64,000 nt of DNA from Beta vulgaris subsp. vulgaris. Lineage: Eukaryota > Streptophyta > Magnoliopsida > Caryophyllales > Amaranthaceae. Positions within the stretch are counted from its first letter, which is position 1. Each line of letters begins with the position of its first letter. The notes below the pieces were generated by a model. The model did not search any database, was not told the origin of the DNA, and saw nothing but the letters and a program-made list of their open reading frames with translations. The position numbers were made by a program, and so were the translations under genes. Below are positions 10,897-21,890 of this stretch, in pieces. Where the stretch lies: contig NC_079205.1 of the NCBI RefSeq assembly GCF_026745355.1, positions 1,619,283 through 1,683,282 on the forward strand. The letters are read 5' to 3'.

Positions 10897-11868
10897 CACT
10901 AGTAGGATAAATGATTATTGTTGCGGTCATTAAGTGGCCTATTGCGGCGGTTTTGGCCGCGCAACAATTAAGGCCTAAGGGGGCAGCAATAAGTAAATAA
11001 TATTTGAACATATTGTTGAGGTTTTTAGGAAAAACCGCAGCAATATTAGTATTCGATATCAAAATAATACAGCATATTGCTGCGATTTTTAGGGAAAACC
11101 ACAGCAATATGATGTATTTAATAATAAAAAATATGCATATTGCATCGATTTCTTCCTAAAACCGCAGCAATAGACGCTGGCCAAGTAAAAAAAAATTTTT
11201 TTTTTGCATTTTGCCATCAATTTTGAAGACAAAAAGGCTAAAAAAAAATAAAACATTATCAACTGAAACTAATGACAAAAAATTATAATATAAAATTTAA
11301 AAACATAAAGGAAACAAAAAGATAGATTATATTATTACAATATATTTAAGACAGATTATAAAAAAAATCAAAATTATAATACAAAAAAAAATACCAGATC
11401 TGAAAAAAAAATATTACAACAAGAATGTAACTTCAAAAATAATATAAGAAAAAATTAATACTACACCTATAATATGATAATACCACAAAACACTAGATCT
11501 GAAAATATTTTAACAACAACAATTACATAAATATCAACCGGAAAAAAAACTAAAAAAAACAGAAAAAAAATCGAAAAAAAAAAAAAATCTGAAATAAAAA
11601 AACACGAAAAATAACGAAAAAAAAATGTTCGTCAGAGGCCGAAAATAGAAGCCAAACTGCCGCATTTCGCCATGGTTGTCGGCGGGAAGATGTTAAACGG
11701 GGTGTGAGACGAGCAAATCTCGAGAAACAAGCCGGCGTGTGAGACGAGCAAATCTCGAGACACACTTTATACTTCTTGGCTTGTTAAGCCTCTGGCTGAG
11801 TGGCCCTGCGCGAGGGCAGTCAAAAAGAAATTAATCTTACCACGAGTTCCTAAAAAGAGCCAGAAAAA
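10897..11868 (+). mobile_element. CACTA-type terminus with subterminal hairpin repeats
   Basis: Begins CACTAGTAGGATAAATG and is followed by four roughly 65-75-bp units at 10918-11170. Each pairs a GCTGCGGTTTT-like arm with AAAACCGCAGCAAT, the subterminal repeat layout of En/Spm elements. A duplicated GTGTGAGACGAGCAAATCTC block lies at 11700-11762. A possible right end CACTACAAGGAATAAAT (complement, ending 12555) would place the next Helitron inside the element, but the 3-bp flanks (AAC and TTA) do not match, so the right boundary is unproven. Confidence 0.55.
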
Positions 11869-12454
11869 TCTCTATTATATAAGGGAAGGGGGGAGCAATG
11901 GTGTCCTCTTTTGAAATGCCTATTTTGCCCTCCCTTTCCATTCTAAATTACAATTTCACTTACAAATCAAAGGGGGCTTCAAACAAAAATACCAAAAATA
12001 TAATTATAACAATCACTCACAAGTCAACTAAAATCATAGAATTGCATAATTTACGTTATGCAAATCACTAAAATGAGAAAACTTTATAAAAACTTAAAAA
12101 TTCACTTACAATTTATGAAAAAATTGACTTGAAATCAAAGTGTCCACTTTCTTTACAATTTATGAAGCATTGTACTTAATTTAAAAATCAACTAAAAAAT
12201 TATAATATTAGAAATCATAAATAAATTCAATAAAATTTCTATTTTGTTCATAGAATTTAACTTTGAAAAGTAAAAAAAACAAAAAGAATGGTGAGAGACT
12301 TAAGTGACGGAAACTAAACCAATCAAATTTTGCAACTAATAAAAACAATTATACTTTGTATGTCTAATGTTCAAATTTTGACTCTTATGCCGAAGAAAAT
12401 CGACTTTCTGTTTCGAAAAAAATTCAAGCACGCATCGCGTGCAAAAAATTCTAG
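11869..12454 (+). mobile_element. Non-autonomous Helitron
   Basis: Begins TCTCTATTATATAAGGGA after host A and ends CTAG before host T. A perfect 6-bp-stem hairpin GCACGC-ATC-GCGTGC (12428-12442) lies 12 bp from the 3' end, the standard Helitron terminator. Length 586 bp, no coding capacity. Same family as 53492-54261. Confidence 0.9.
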
Positions 12455-13262
12455 TATGGATATAAAGATATCTTATCTAATATCTATGTTATTAATGTAT
12501 GAAATAATATCATAAACGATTCTTTTGATATTTAAACGATTTATTCCTTGTAGTGTTATATATCTTGAGATTGAGAGTATCCTTCGGATTTTATGGGGTT
12601 TATGTCTAATTGTAGATAGATTGGTCTATATGGAAATAAATATTTTTTTTATTGGTTGATGACTTAATGTTCATTACGTACACGGCACACACGTAACTTG
12701 AACATGTCACAAATGTGTTTGGATCCTCCATAGTTCTAAAATAACTTTAAAAGGTAAAGTTTGAGTAATATCAACTATTGAATAAAAAATCAACGTTTCA
12801 TATATTATCTTTTCAAAATCTTTCCTATTTTTTCTCATCAAAATCCACCCCCCAATTTTCCCCTTCCATTGATTTGAGCCTTTCATTTTAGAAAGTATGG
12901 TTCACAAATACAACTCTAACTTGTAACGTTTTGTTAAAACTCTAGAGGATTCGGCCTCGTCACAAACTAGTGGGAATAATGCATAATTAATAATGAAATA
13001 ACAACGGATATGAATACCAGTTTCAGAGCGTTACATAGGATTTTGGGAAGGTCGATAAGATATTTGCCATATCATATGGGAGAATAATCAGGAACATTAA
13101 GCGATCATGATAGAATAAGTAATTAGGACATTTATTATTACAGCACTGATTATATATTTATTCCTTAGAATCATCCTTTTTTAATTTGTCAATATCTTTC
13201 ATAATCAAACATTTCTTCTAATGTGTATTGCTGATTATAATTGGCTACCGCAACTAGCACAC
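12455..13262. other. Intergenic region upstream of the cysteine-rich peptide gene
   Basis: No coding sequence or clear transposon. It should hold the promoter of the gene starting at 13367; apart from the TATA box I see no named cis element with confidence. Confidence 0.5.
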
Positions 13263-13270
13263 TATATAAA
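13263..13270 (+). promoter_or_regulatory. TATA box of the cysteine-rich peptide gene
   Basis: TATATAAA lies 97 bp before the ATG. Transcription would be expected to start near 13295, giving a leader of about 70 bp that contains no earlier ATG. Confidence 0.65.
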
Positions 13271-13366
13271 GAGCCAAAAGTCTTGAACAATTCATTCACA
13301 ATCAGTAAAGTTCACCTAATCTCCTAAAGAAGTAATACAACCCATCTTTAATCTCTAGTAACAAAT

Positions 13367-14842
13367 ATGGCTGGAAAGACATCGTTTGTACCTCTCCTTT
13401 TCACACTGATGATCCTCATGCTATCTGGTAGTATTCTCTTTCACCTTAAAAGTTGATAACTCCTTCTATGTGAGAAACAATATTCCCCTTTTTTCTTGTT
13501 TTTTTTTTTTTTTTTTTTTTTTTTTTGTAAAAAATACACACTTTCACCTTAAAACTATTTACACATTTTACTTTACTTATCGATTATCGCTTGTGATTTA
13601 TACGTAGATAAAAAAAATCGTGCATAGTCTTGTTAGATTGGTCTCAATATATATTTGTACTATATAAAAATTTTATAATATTATTTTAGTCATTATGTTG
13701 AAGATATTATTGATAAAAGTTATGCATTGTCAATTACATAAAAGTTCAATACATGAAAATAAAAAACAATATATGTTATTAGTCTTAATATATGCATTAT
13801 TAGATGCGACTATATCATAATTTGTATTTATATTCATTGAAATGCACAATGAAAATCTTATATTGTTGTTACTTTGAAAATGGGCACAAAAAAAATTGGT
13901 TTTTGAAAATAAAATATAGAAAAAAACCAGGCCAACATTTTCTTTTGTGCCTAATACTCTTTTCAGTGTATCACTATATTTCACTCTATGTTATAAGTAA
14001 TTTTTTTTTACAACGTGTTATAATTACTTGAAGTTACATATTTATATGCCTTTGATCCTTACAATAAAAATAATAGAGGAAGATTCTACAATGGCGTACA
14101 TAAATTTATAGTCAGGATTACCTATTAATCAAGATCTTCCATTTATTTGAAAGCATTCCCGATTATATATATTTAATGGATTTTTCACCATATACTTAAC
14201 AATAAACTATACCTTTATTGTTTCTAAAATCACTATTTACCTCTCAATCTTTTTAGATTTGTTAGTCGGTAATCTCTAATTTTGTTAGTACCGTTACTAA
14301 TTAACCTTAGGTCTTGTTTGGTTGTATATAGGAAGTCATACTTCTTAGGAATTTATTTTTTTTCCATGTATTTGAAATTCCTAGGAAGTGTAAAATTGTG
14401 TTTGGTTGATAATGGGAAGTAGAACTTCCTATGGGAAGCTCTACTTCCATTTTGGAGTAAGTAGAACTTCCTAGGAAGGGCAAATTCCCATGATTTTGCC
14501 AACCAAACAATTTCATATACTTCTACTTCCTAGGAATTTGCACTTCCCATGATTTATTTTGTCAACTAAACAAGGCCTTAATCAAGCCTTGTCCAACTCA
14601 TTTAACACATTTTCTCAATCTTCCTCCATCTTCTGATGTTTATATTTTCTCATTTAGCAGGTACAATCAGATGCAGACTTACTACTACTCTAGACGCTCA
14701 ATTACTTGGGCCACCTCATCCAAAAGGTTGCTACGTACTAATGTTTGGATGCACCACTTCCAACTGTCAAAATGAAACTTGCCATTCACCAAAGGCTAAA
14801 TGTGTAACAGAAAATCTTTGTTGTTGTAATAATAACCAATAA
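13367..14842 (+). CDS. Small secreted nine-cysteine peptide, two exons
   Basis: Exons 13367-13427 and 14661-14842 are joined across a 1,233-bp intron with GTAGTA donor and TTTAGCAG acceptor, phase 1, and encode 80 residues. Exon 1 encodes an almost pure signal peptide (MAGKTSFVPLLFTLMILMLS). The mature part has nine cysteines spaced C-x18-C-x6-C-x4-C-x4-C-x6-C-x5-CCC, ending NNNQ. I do not recognise the family. A signal peptide on its own exon followed by a Cys-dense exon is typical of plant defensin-like, thionin-like and embryo-surrounding-factor-like peptides, but the spacing fits none that I can name. Such peptides act outside the cell as antimicrobials or signals; a role here is inference. 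The TATA box, ATG context (aaatATGGc), splice signals and poly(A) signal are mutually consistent, and the frame is open. A Tourist-like MITE sits in the intron. Confidence 0.75.
14310..14577. mobile_element. Tourist-like (PIF/Harbinger) MITE in intron
   Basis: 268 bp, with terminal inverted repeats GGTCTTGTTTGGTTG / CAACTAAACAAGGCC and a 3-bp TTA duplication (14307-14309, 14578-14580), typical of PIF/Harbinger. The interior is built of repeated inverted ACTTCCTAGGAA-type blocks, so it could fold into a long hairpin inside the pre-mRNA. Confidence 0.88.
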
Positions 14843-14861
14843 ATCTTTCTTTCATTTGAAG

Positions 14862-14867
14862 AATAAA
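14862..14867 (+). terminator. Polyadenylation signal of the cysteine-rich peptide gene
   Basis: AATAAA occurs 20 bp after the stop codon, with a second near-match (AAATAAAAA) about 13 bp further on. The position suits plant 3' end formation for this short transcript. Confidence 0.5.
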
Positions 14868-15019
14868 GTAATCAAATAAAAATGGCATATGCTTTATTTA
14901 TTGTTGATGACTCTAGAAGTTACTAGTTGGGTGCCTTATTCTTTTGGACTGCACTTAATTTGTTTAATTTGTATTAAATTATATGAACATTAAACTTCCT
15001 TCCATCTTGCAATATATAA

Positions 15020-15283
15020 CTAGTTTTAGGTCCGGGTTATATCTCGGGTAAAAAAAATTTTCATTTGTTAATATTGTACTTTAAAATAATAACACTAAAT
15101 ACAACTTGATCTAATGGTTAAAACTTTAGTATGTGAACTTGAGGTCACATGATTGAAACCTATACTAAACAATTTCTAATGTTTTTTATTATACATGAAT
15201 TACATGAACTAACACTCCGTTAGGGAGAACACCACATGATACCGTTCATTGTTTAAGAACATCTTTTAATATATTTATATAGA
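15020..15283 (-). mobile_element. Non-autonomous Helitron, minus strand
   Basis: On the minus strand it begins TCTATATAAATATATTAAAAG after A and ends with a CCCGAG/CCCGG hairpin region and CTAG before T. The 264-bp body is homologous throughout to 60162-60426 (shared CATACTAAAGTT, TTTAGTGTTATTATT and TTTTACCCG blocks), which sets both ends. Confidence 0.82.
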
Positions 15284-16069
15284 TTCCTTTATCCTCCCAA
15301 AGTCCCAACCCTAGTTGGTATTCGATACTCGGTAGTCAACAAGCCAAGAACGTCACCGCCTTCTATATAACACCGGCAAGGCGGCTTTACAAGCATCTTA
15401 TCATAGGAAGACTATACATATATCCTTTCGGGTACCAATATACATTGTGATGTATTACTATATGATTGCCGAATGGTGAAAAAACGAAAAAATAAATAAA
15501 TGCATGAAAGCATGTATACTTAATTCAATATCTCTTCTAATAATTATATATAATAAAATTATTTGTAAATATACTATAATGAGTGTTGACCCTAAATTTT
15601 GAAGGTCACATATAACAGAGTCACATTAATGTGCGTAGGGGTGTAAGTTCGATTTTTTGTCTTGTTTTGGGGCAAAAACCGAATCAAACCGAAGTAAGTT
15701 CGATTTTCGCATTTCAAGTCCAAATCCAAACCAAAATTTATCCCGAACCAAACCAAAACCAAACCAAATCGAAAAAACTGAAATTCTTTTATGATGCGAA
15801 AAACTGTTTTCTAAAGCTTAAAATGAAAGTACTAGAACTAAAGATAATTGATAAAGATTAACGAAAATAATGAAAAAAGTAAGGAAAATACAAGATATTC
15901 TTTGGTTCTTCTCGAAAACTTTCATCTTCTTCCTCTCAAAACTATTCTTTATACTCGAGCTTCCAATTCGAAGTCCACCATAAAAATAAATGCACAAAAG
16001 CATGTATACTTAATTGAATATATATCCCTTCTAATAATTATATATAATAATTTTTTTTTGTAAATATAA
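15284..16069. other. Intergenic with a fragment of a TAGGGGTGTAA-type repeat
   Basis: No gene. 15634-15780 starts TAGGGGTGTAAGTTCGATT and runs into CCAAACCAAAACCAAACC repeats, a composition common at the ends of plant hAT-like elements, but no second terminus was found. A short duplicate pair (about 15505-15620 and 15985-16100) shares AAAGCATGTATACTTAATT and CTTCTAATAATTATATATAA. Confidence 0.4.
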
Positions 16070-16804
16070 TAGGATAAATGTTGACCTAAGTTTTGAAAAT
16101 GACATATAACAAATTAAAGCCATATTAATGTGTTCTTATAATCTACAAGTTTTAAAGACTTAAAGTGAAACATGATTTTTAAAGACTTTAAGAGAATCAA
16201 GAGGAACTGGATTCTTGAACAATATTGAATAAGCTGTTGAACTAAAACTCCTTTTCTTTAATTTTCTAGTGAACAAGGGATGCATAAAATTCTTTTAGCT
16301 TTCCACTAGTTCGTTGAATCATTTTAGCAAATGTTGGAACTTCATTAAAATTCTCATCCTTGCTATGAAGAAAGATAACCCATGTGTATCTTGAAAAATC
16401 ATCGAGAATAACTAACACATATCTTTTATCTGATCAACTTTAGATGCGTACAGGACCACATAATTCCATATGAATGAGTTTTAATGGACTTTTTGTGCTT
16501 ACCATTTTCTTGGATTTGAAGGAGGATCTCACTTGCTTCCCTTTTACACATGGATCACAAACACCGTGGTTCAAGAACTTAATTATTTGTAAACCAACTA
16601 CCAAGTCTTTCCGATTTAATTTATTTAGTACGGACAAGTTGGCATAATCGCAACGTTTGTGCCATAATAGAGGATCTTCCTCGATCACGCTTAAGCATGT
16701 GAGACTATTCCTAGGAACAAGGTTTAGATCAACCATATAGGTATTTTCTTTCCTTGTCCCTTCAAGGATTTTGGTTCATGTACTTTCATTGCTGACAACA
16801 TATG

Positions 16805-17434
16805 TGTTGTAGCCTAAAAATCAACGGCAATCAAGCTGACCCGTGGCATCATCAGAGCCCTACAAGTGGCATATGTGCAGAAGAGTAAAGTACAAAGGGC
16901 CAGAAGGTGGCAGGCCTAAAAGTACATTTCTCTGAAGAAAAGCGTACTAAAGGTCCTCCTCCTGGCCCAAAAATTGTACTTAGGCCCAGCAGAGAAGATC
17001 TGCACCCTTATATGAAAATGAGGTGTGCTGGCAAATCAATCGCTGCCACGTGTCCCACTACTTTGATTAGCCAATCAGATGCTCCCAAATTAGGGTGACA
17101 TCAAGGCACTGCAGTCATTTCAAATAGTATAAATAGTCCTTGATTTCAGGGTGAAAGGTACGTTTTTTCAGAGCATAGTACTGTTACTCTGTCATAAATT
17201 CTTCTCTCTCTCTCTACTTTCTCTCTCTAAAAGTTCCTTCACATCCCTGATATCTGACTTAAGCATCGGAGGGGGAAATACCACCCAAACTTCCAGGGTG
17301 GGTCCCTTTTTTGCAGGTTGCTGGTCAGAAGATTGCATTGGGATTCGATCTCAATCATTGTTGCACAAGTCTCCAGTTTTAGAACCTATCTTTGGGAGTT
17401 GTGATATTAATTACTAGTTTCATACTACGTAATA
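16805..17434 (+). repeat. Unrelated LTR-like insertion inside the SIRE element
   Basis: A 5-bp duplication ATATG (16800-16804, 17435-17439) brackets a 630-bp segment starting TGTTGTAGCC. Removing it and one ATATG restores the SIRE frame (KFTNESYVVSAMKVHE). Inside are TATAAATAG at about 17129, a CT-microsatellite leader and an AAGCATCGGAGGGGG box, all as in the R region of plant LTRs. The right end (CGTAATA) is not a canonical CA, so the terminus has mutated or the element is atypical. Confidence 0.65.
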
Positions 17435-19529
17435 ATATGACTCATTAGTAAACTTCACTATGTTGTCCTTATCACAAAATTAAGAAATGCTGAGTGAACA
17501 ATGCTTTAAGCCGTCAACCAAAAATTCGTTATCTAAGGAGTGTGACGGAGACATACCAATTTTTTCTACAACTACTATATTGCAGGTTAGGTTGTCTCTG
17601 GAGGTCATTGTTCCTCCACGGTAAGCTGAAAGTGAGAGAAAATTTAATTTTTCACCAGTCATATGGTTGGAACAACCGCTGTCGAGGAACCACAGGTTGT
17701 TCCCCTCACTTCAGCCTATATCCGAAGAAACTAGTCTTTGGTAGAAACTCAGGATTGAGTTCCTCTTTTGGACTCAAATAATCCTTAGCTTTCCATACCT
17801 GCTTCACTAGGTAGGTATTTCTCTCTATATGTTCTTCCCTGGTGGAATAGTCAGACACTCTGTGTCCACCGTTCGCACGGTAAGAACATATCCTACTGCT
17901 TGATAGATCAACATATTTTTTCTTTTTTTTTTCTTCTTGTGGTTGAAACCTAGTCCATCTCTTCCTTTATTTTGATACTTTTGTATCCAACTTACGGGAT
18001 CAGGAAGTTTGTTCCTAAAAGAACCTAGTTCCTTCTTAAGTACTAGATTTTCACTTAAAACGTTTTCATAATCAGTTTTCAGTTTTTCAAAATATGTTTT
18101 GGTACTAATAGAAGGATATGTTCCTTCAGGAACAAAGAGTTTCAACTCTGCCAATTCCATACTTAAAAAATAGTTTTCGTTTTTAACCTCTTCAAATGCT
18201 TCTTGAATGCTTCGATTTTTATCAAAAAGGTCAAAAAACCATTTTTCAGTATTGTTTTTAAAGAACAAAGCCAATTAGAATGTTTCTTAGTAGCTTTTAA
18301 GGCATTCTCTAGTTGATTTTTTTTACACGCACAAATAGCCTTATAGTCATCTAAAAGAAGTAATTTCAAGAGTTGGCTTTTGTTAAGTTCGGTAAGCTCT
18401 TCTTCTATAATGTTAGAACATACCATGTTGCTTGATGATTCTCCTTCATCTTTAGATTTGGCCATGAGGTATACATGAGCAGTTTCTTCTTCTGTCTGTT
18501 CCTGCTCCTAATCAGAATCTAATTCTTCCCATGCAACAACCATGGTTAGCTTCATTATGTTTTTGAAAAAGGTTTTGGCTGATCCCTAATCCTTTCCTTG
18601 AATTCACCTTTTCCCTTCTCGGAATCCCATTGTGGACACTCTTTAATAAAGTGATCGAGACTTCCACACTTTTGACAGCTTAATTTTGTAAGCTTTCTTG
18701 TGACCTTCCCTTTATAGTTCTTGTTGAAGAACTTCTTGAATCTTCGCACGATCATTACGGCTTTTTCGCCGTCTGTCTCTAACTCTTCTTGATAATCTAG
18801 TATGAGAAAACAAGAGCCTTAGATCTCACAGTTTATGACTCGTGAGTCTTTAGATGTAATTCATGGGTCATCAATATGTGGTGAAATCTTTAGTTTCCAA
18901 TAAAATTGTAACTTTAGCCATCCATTTCTCGTCTTGGGAAGACTCCTTAGAACTTTTCGAACATGTTCCTCTAGAGTAATGATTTTTCCAAGAGACTCAA
19001 GTTCGTTTATGATGTTCGAAAAACGAGTGAGCATTTCTTGTACTGGCTCCCTTTGTTTCATTTGAAATAATTCATACTTATGCATAAGCATAACTATCTT
19101 TGATCTTTTCACCTTACTTGTCCCTTCATGAGTGACTTGAAGGAGTTCCCACATCTGCTTTGCGGTCGGCATCCCATGACTCTGTTGTGTTCATGAGTAC
19201 CAAGGCCACAGTGAAGTAGCTTTTTAGCCAAATTGTTCATCTTCATTTTATCCAAAACCATCTTTATCAAACTCTTAAAGGGGATTTTGAATCAGGTCCA
19301 CTTTATCATTTTCCTTTGTAATTCAAAGTCATCAAGCTCAATTACCCTCCATACTTGATAGTTTTCTGCTTCTATAAAAATATTCATGCAGTTCTTCCAT
19401 TATGGATAATGCTTTTCATTGAACATGGGCGGACATTGAGTAGAATAACTTTCATCAAGTTTTTCTCCTGTAGTGTTTATTGTGCCAGGTGCAAGCTCTT
19501 CAAGGTTAACTGATTTTTTGAGGTACTAG

Positions 19530-19541
19530 GCTTTGATACCA
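19530..19541 (-). other. Primer-binding site (initiator tRNA-Met type)
   Basis: TGGTATCAAAGC on the minus strand lies between the LTR at 19557-20573 and gag. This is the standard PBS of SIRE/copia elements and confirms the minus orientation. Confidence 0.85.
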
Positions 19542-19556
19542 ATTATTATTCTATTA

Positions 19557-20573
19557 TGAACACTATACCAACTACAAGAGGGGGGTAAATTGTAGTTGAG
19601 GGGAAAATTTCAAATTTAGATTGCGAAATTAATGTAACTTAAAAACACAAAAGAAAAAGCATGCGAGATTTTTACAAGGAAAACTTCCTATGCCTAATAG
19701 GAAGAAAAACCTTGACCACAAGGAATTTTGACTCAATACTCTCTTTACTATAATAGGCCAAAAGACTCTCTTTTACAACCTATTAATGGACCTTTCTCTG
19801 TTCCTCTAGGAACTTGTTCCCAGTCACTCAATTCCCCCTGAACTGATGACACTCTCTTAACTTCACTCGACGTCTTCTCTTTTCTCTCTTAATTTCTCTC
19901 TCTTGATTTCAAGGATATTCTTAGAATTATCTCTCACCCAAACACTAAGAATATTGCAATGATATGTAGAAGAAGAAAATACAGAAAAATTTTCTAAGTA
20001 ATGATTGATTTCTTAATGCTTGAAAGTTCTTAAATTTTCTTCTAATAGTCCTCCTCTTATATAGTTGCTATAAATTATCTTCTTCTTTTGGAAACATGAT
20101 GCTTCCACGTTCTCTTGGATAAGCGTTTGTAGTGTAATGGAGATCATGGCTTAGATACGCTGCACGTTCTCCAGGTTTTTTGCAATGATCATAAAACGTC
20201 TTCACTATCTGTTAGTGGGAGAGTTTCCAGCAAATTAGCTCCACATATTAGGCCACGCTCATTCCAACTGATTTTCATACAACAAATACAACAGTAATCT
20301 AATAACTAACTAACTAAGAATCTTTTTCCCAAAGATTCTAAGTTACTAGAATATTAAACATACCTTATAATAAAAATTCAAAGCGCATAAAAATAATATC
20401 TCGACTTAGATTAAAGAAATAATCTTTCTCCACGTACAAGACATATGTATAAAAATAAACATTACATTATTTCTGGATTTTTGTTTCACAATTTACAGCA
20501 TAAAAATTATATTACTACCTAAGTATTTGGCATCATCAAAACATGAAATAAAACAAAAGTTGTTAATGTTACA
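19557..20573 (-). repeat. 5' LTR of the SIRE-type copia element
   Basis: Next to the PBS; on the minus strand it runs from TGTAACATTAACAACTTTTG (20573) to ...TAGTTGGTATAGTGTTCA (19557). It contains the TGATGATGCC start-region motif and the CCCCCCTCTTGTAG motif near the 3' end, both familiar in SIRE LTRs. About 1.0 kb. LINE coding sequence starts immediately beyond it. Confidence 0.75.
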
Positions 20574-21890
20574 TATATTACCTTGATCCCTAAGGTAAAA
20601 AAAACCCCTCTCATGTTAGTGATTTTTGTCCTATATCTTGTTGGTCAGTGATATATAAATATATCACTAAGTTGTTGTGTGGAAAATTTAAGATGGTTTT
20701 ACCTGGATTGGTCTCTAATACCAAAGGAGCTTTTGTGGCTAATAGAAGTATATTGCAAAATATACTGTTATGCCAGGATATTGTGAAAATGTACAAGAGT
20801 AGACAAAAACAAAAGTGTTGCCTTATGAAGATTGATCTCCAAAAGGCCTAGCTATGACACTGTTAGTTGGGAGTTCATGAAAGATAGGTGCTTTAAAGTT
20901 CCCTAGAAAATTTTTAGAGCTCATCATGACATGTGTAAAAAGTCCAACATTTACTTTGATGCTTAATGGGGTTCCAACTGGGTCCGGAAGGGGAATAAGG
21001 TAGGGTGCATGACCCAAGAAACCTCTACTGTTTGTGTTATGCATGGAGTATTTCTCCATGATCATGAGCTATGATGGCAAGTAACATGACTTCACTTTTC
21101 ACCCTAGATGTAAAAGTATTGCCATCAATCACCTTTGCTTTGCTGATGATGTGGTTTTGTTTTGCAAAGGTGATTTTAAGTCTGTGTATATGTTGCTCCA
21201 AGGGATTAAACTTTTTGCTGCCACAACTGGTCTGAAGGCTAGCCCTAGCAAATCTGATTTCTACAGTTGCGGCTTGACAGAGAAAGAGAATAGAAGAATC
21301 AGTGAGAGTTCATGGTTTAAACATGGAAATTTACCATTTAAGTATCTTGGACTCCCAATTAGCATAAAGAAACTCTCTGCTGATTGTGAGAAGCTGATAG
21401 ATAAAAGGATGATTAGAATTCGCATTTGGAGTACTAGAAACATTTCATTTGCAGGCAGAAGGCAGTCACTTAATGTTGTGTTGTTGAGCATTAATGTTAC
21501 TGGTCACAAATTTTCATACTCCCAAAGGTTGTGCTCAAGCAAATTAATTCGATTTTTACAGCTTTTCTGTGGACAGGTACATGTAACAGCTCCAAACCAG
21601 GCTATGTCAGCTGGGAAGATGTTTATAGACCTAGAAGTCATGGTGGGTTGGGGTTTAGAGCTTTTCTATCTTGGAATATGGCAATCGTGGAAAACTGGCC
21701 TGGGATATTGCTAGGAAGGCTGACAATTTGTGGGTCAAATGGATTCATGATAGATATATTAAAGAGCATAATAGGGGTACTTTTGTTGCCCCACATGGTG
21801 TCAACTAGGTTGTCAAATAAGTATGTAAAGCTAAGGATGAGATCTTGAGGATATGTGGCACTGCTTGGTTGAATGCTCCCTCAATACAGT

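Larger units (their letters stand above)
16257..19556 (-). pseudogene. SIRE-type copia gag, protease and integrase, decayed
   Basis: Read right to left on the minus strand: PBS, then gag (19172-18861, UBN2-type), a CCHC zinc knuckle (CQKCGSLDHFIKEC, 18755-18555), a coiled-coil gag tail (18465-17825), protease (WFLDSGCSNHMTGEK, about 17690), GAG-pre-integrase (LLWHKRCDYANLSVLNKL, 16736-16440) and the start of the integrase core (VILDDFSRYTWVIFLHSKDENF, about 16420-16350). Integrase breaks off at the left edge, and RT and RNase H are missing. Several frameshifts and stops are present, and a solo LTR splits the protease-integrase linker at 16805-17434. Dead copy. Confidence 0.88.

Noticed and set aside
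10787..11107. 106-codon minus-strand frame
   Set aside because: Lies across an LTR and the hairpin repeats of a CACTA terminus; composition follows the repeats.
10897..12555. A complete CACTA element with right end at 12555
   Set aside because: The right terminus CACTACAAGG is plausible, but flanking trinucleotides do not match and subterminal repeats are missing on that side, so only the left part is annotated.
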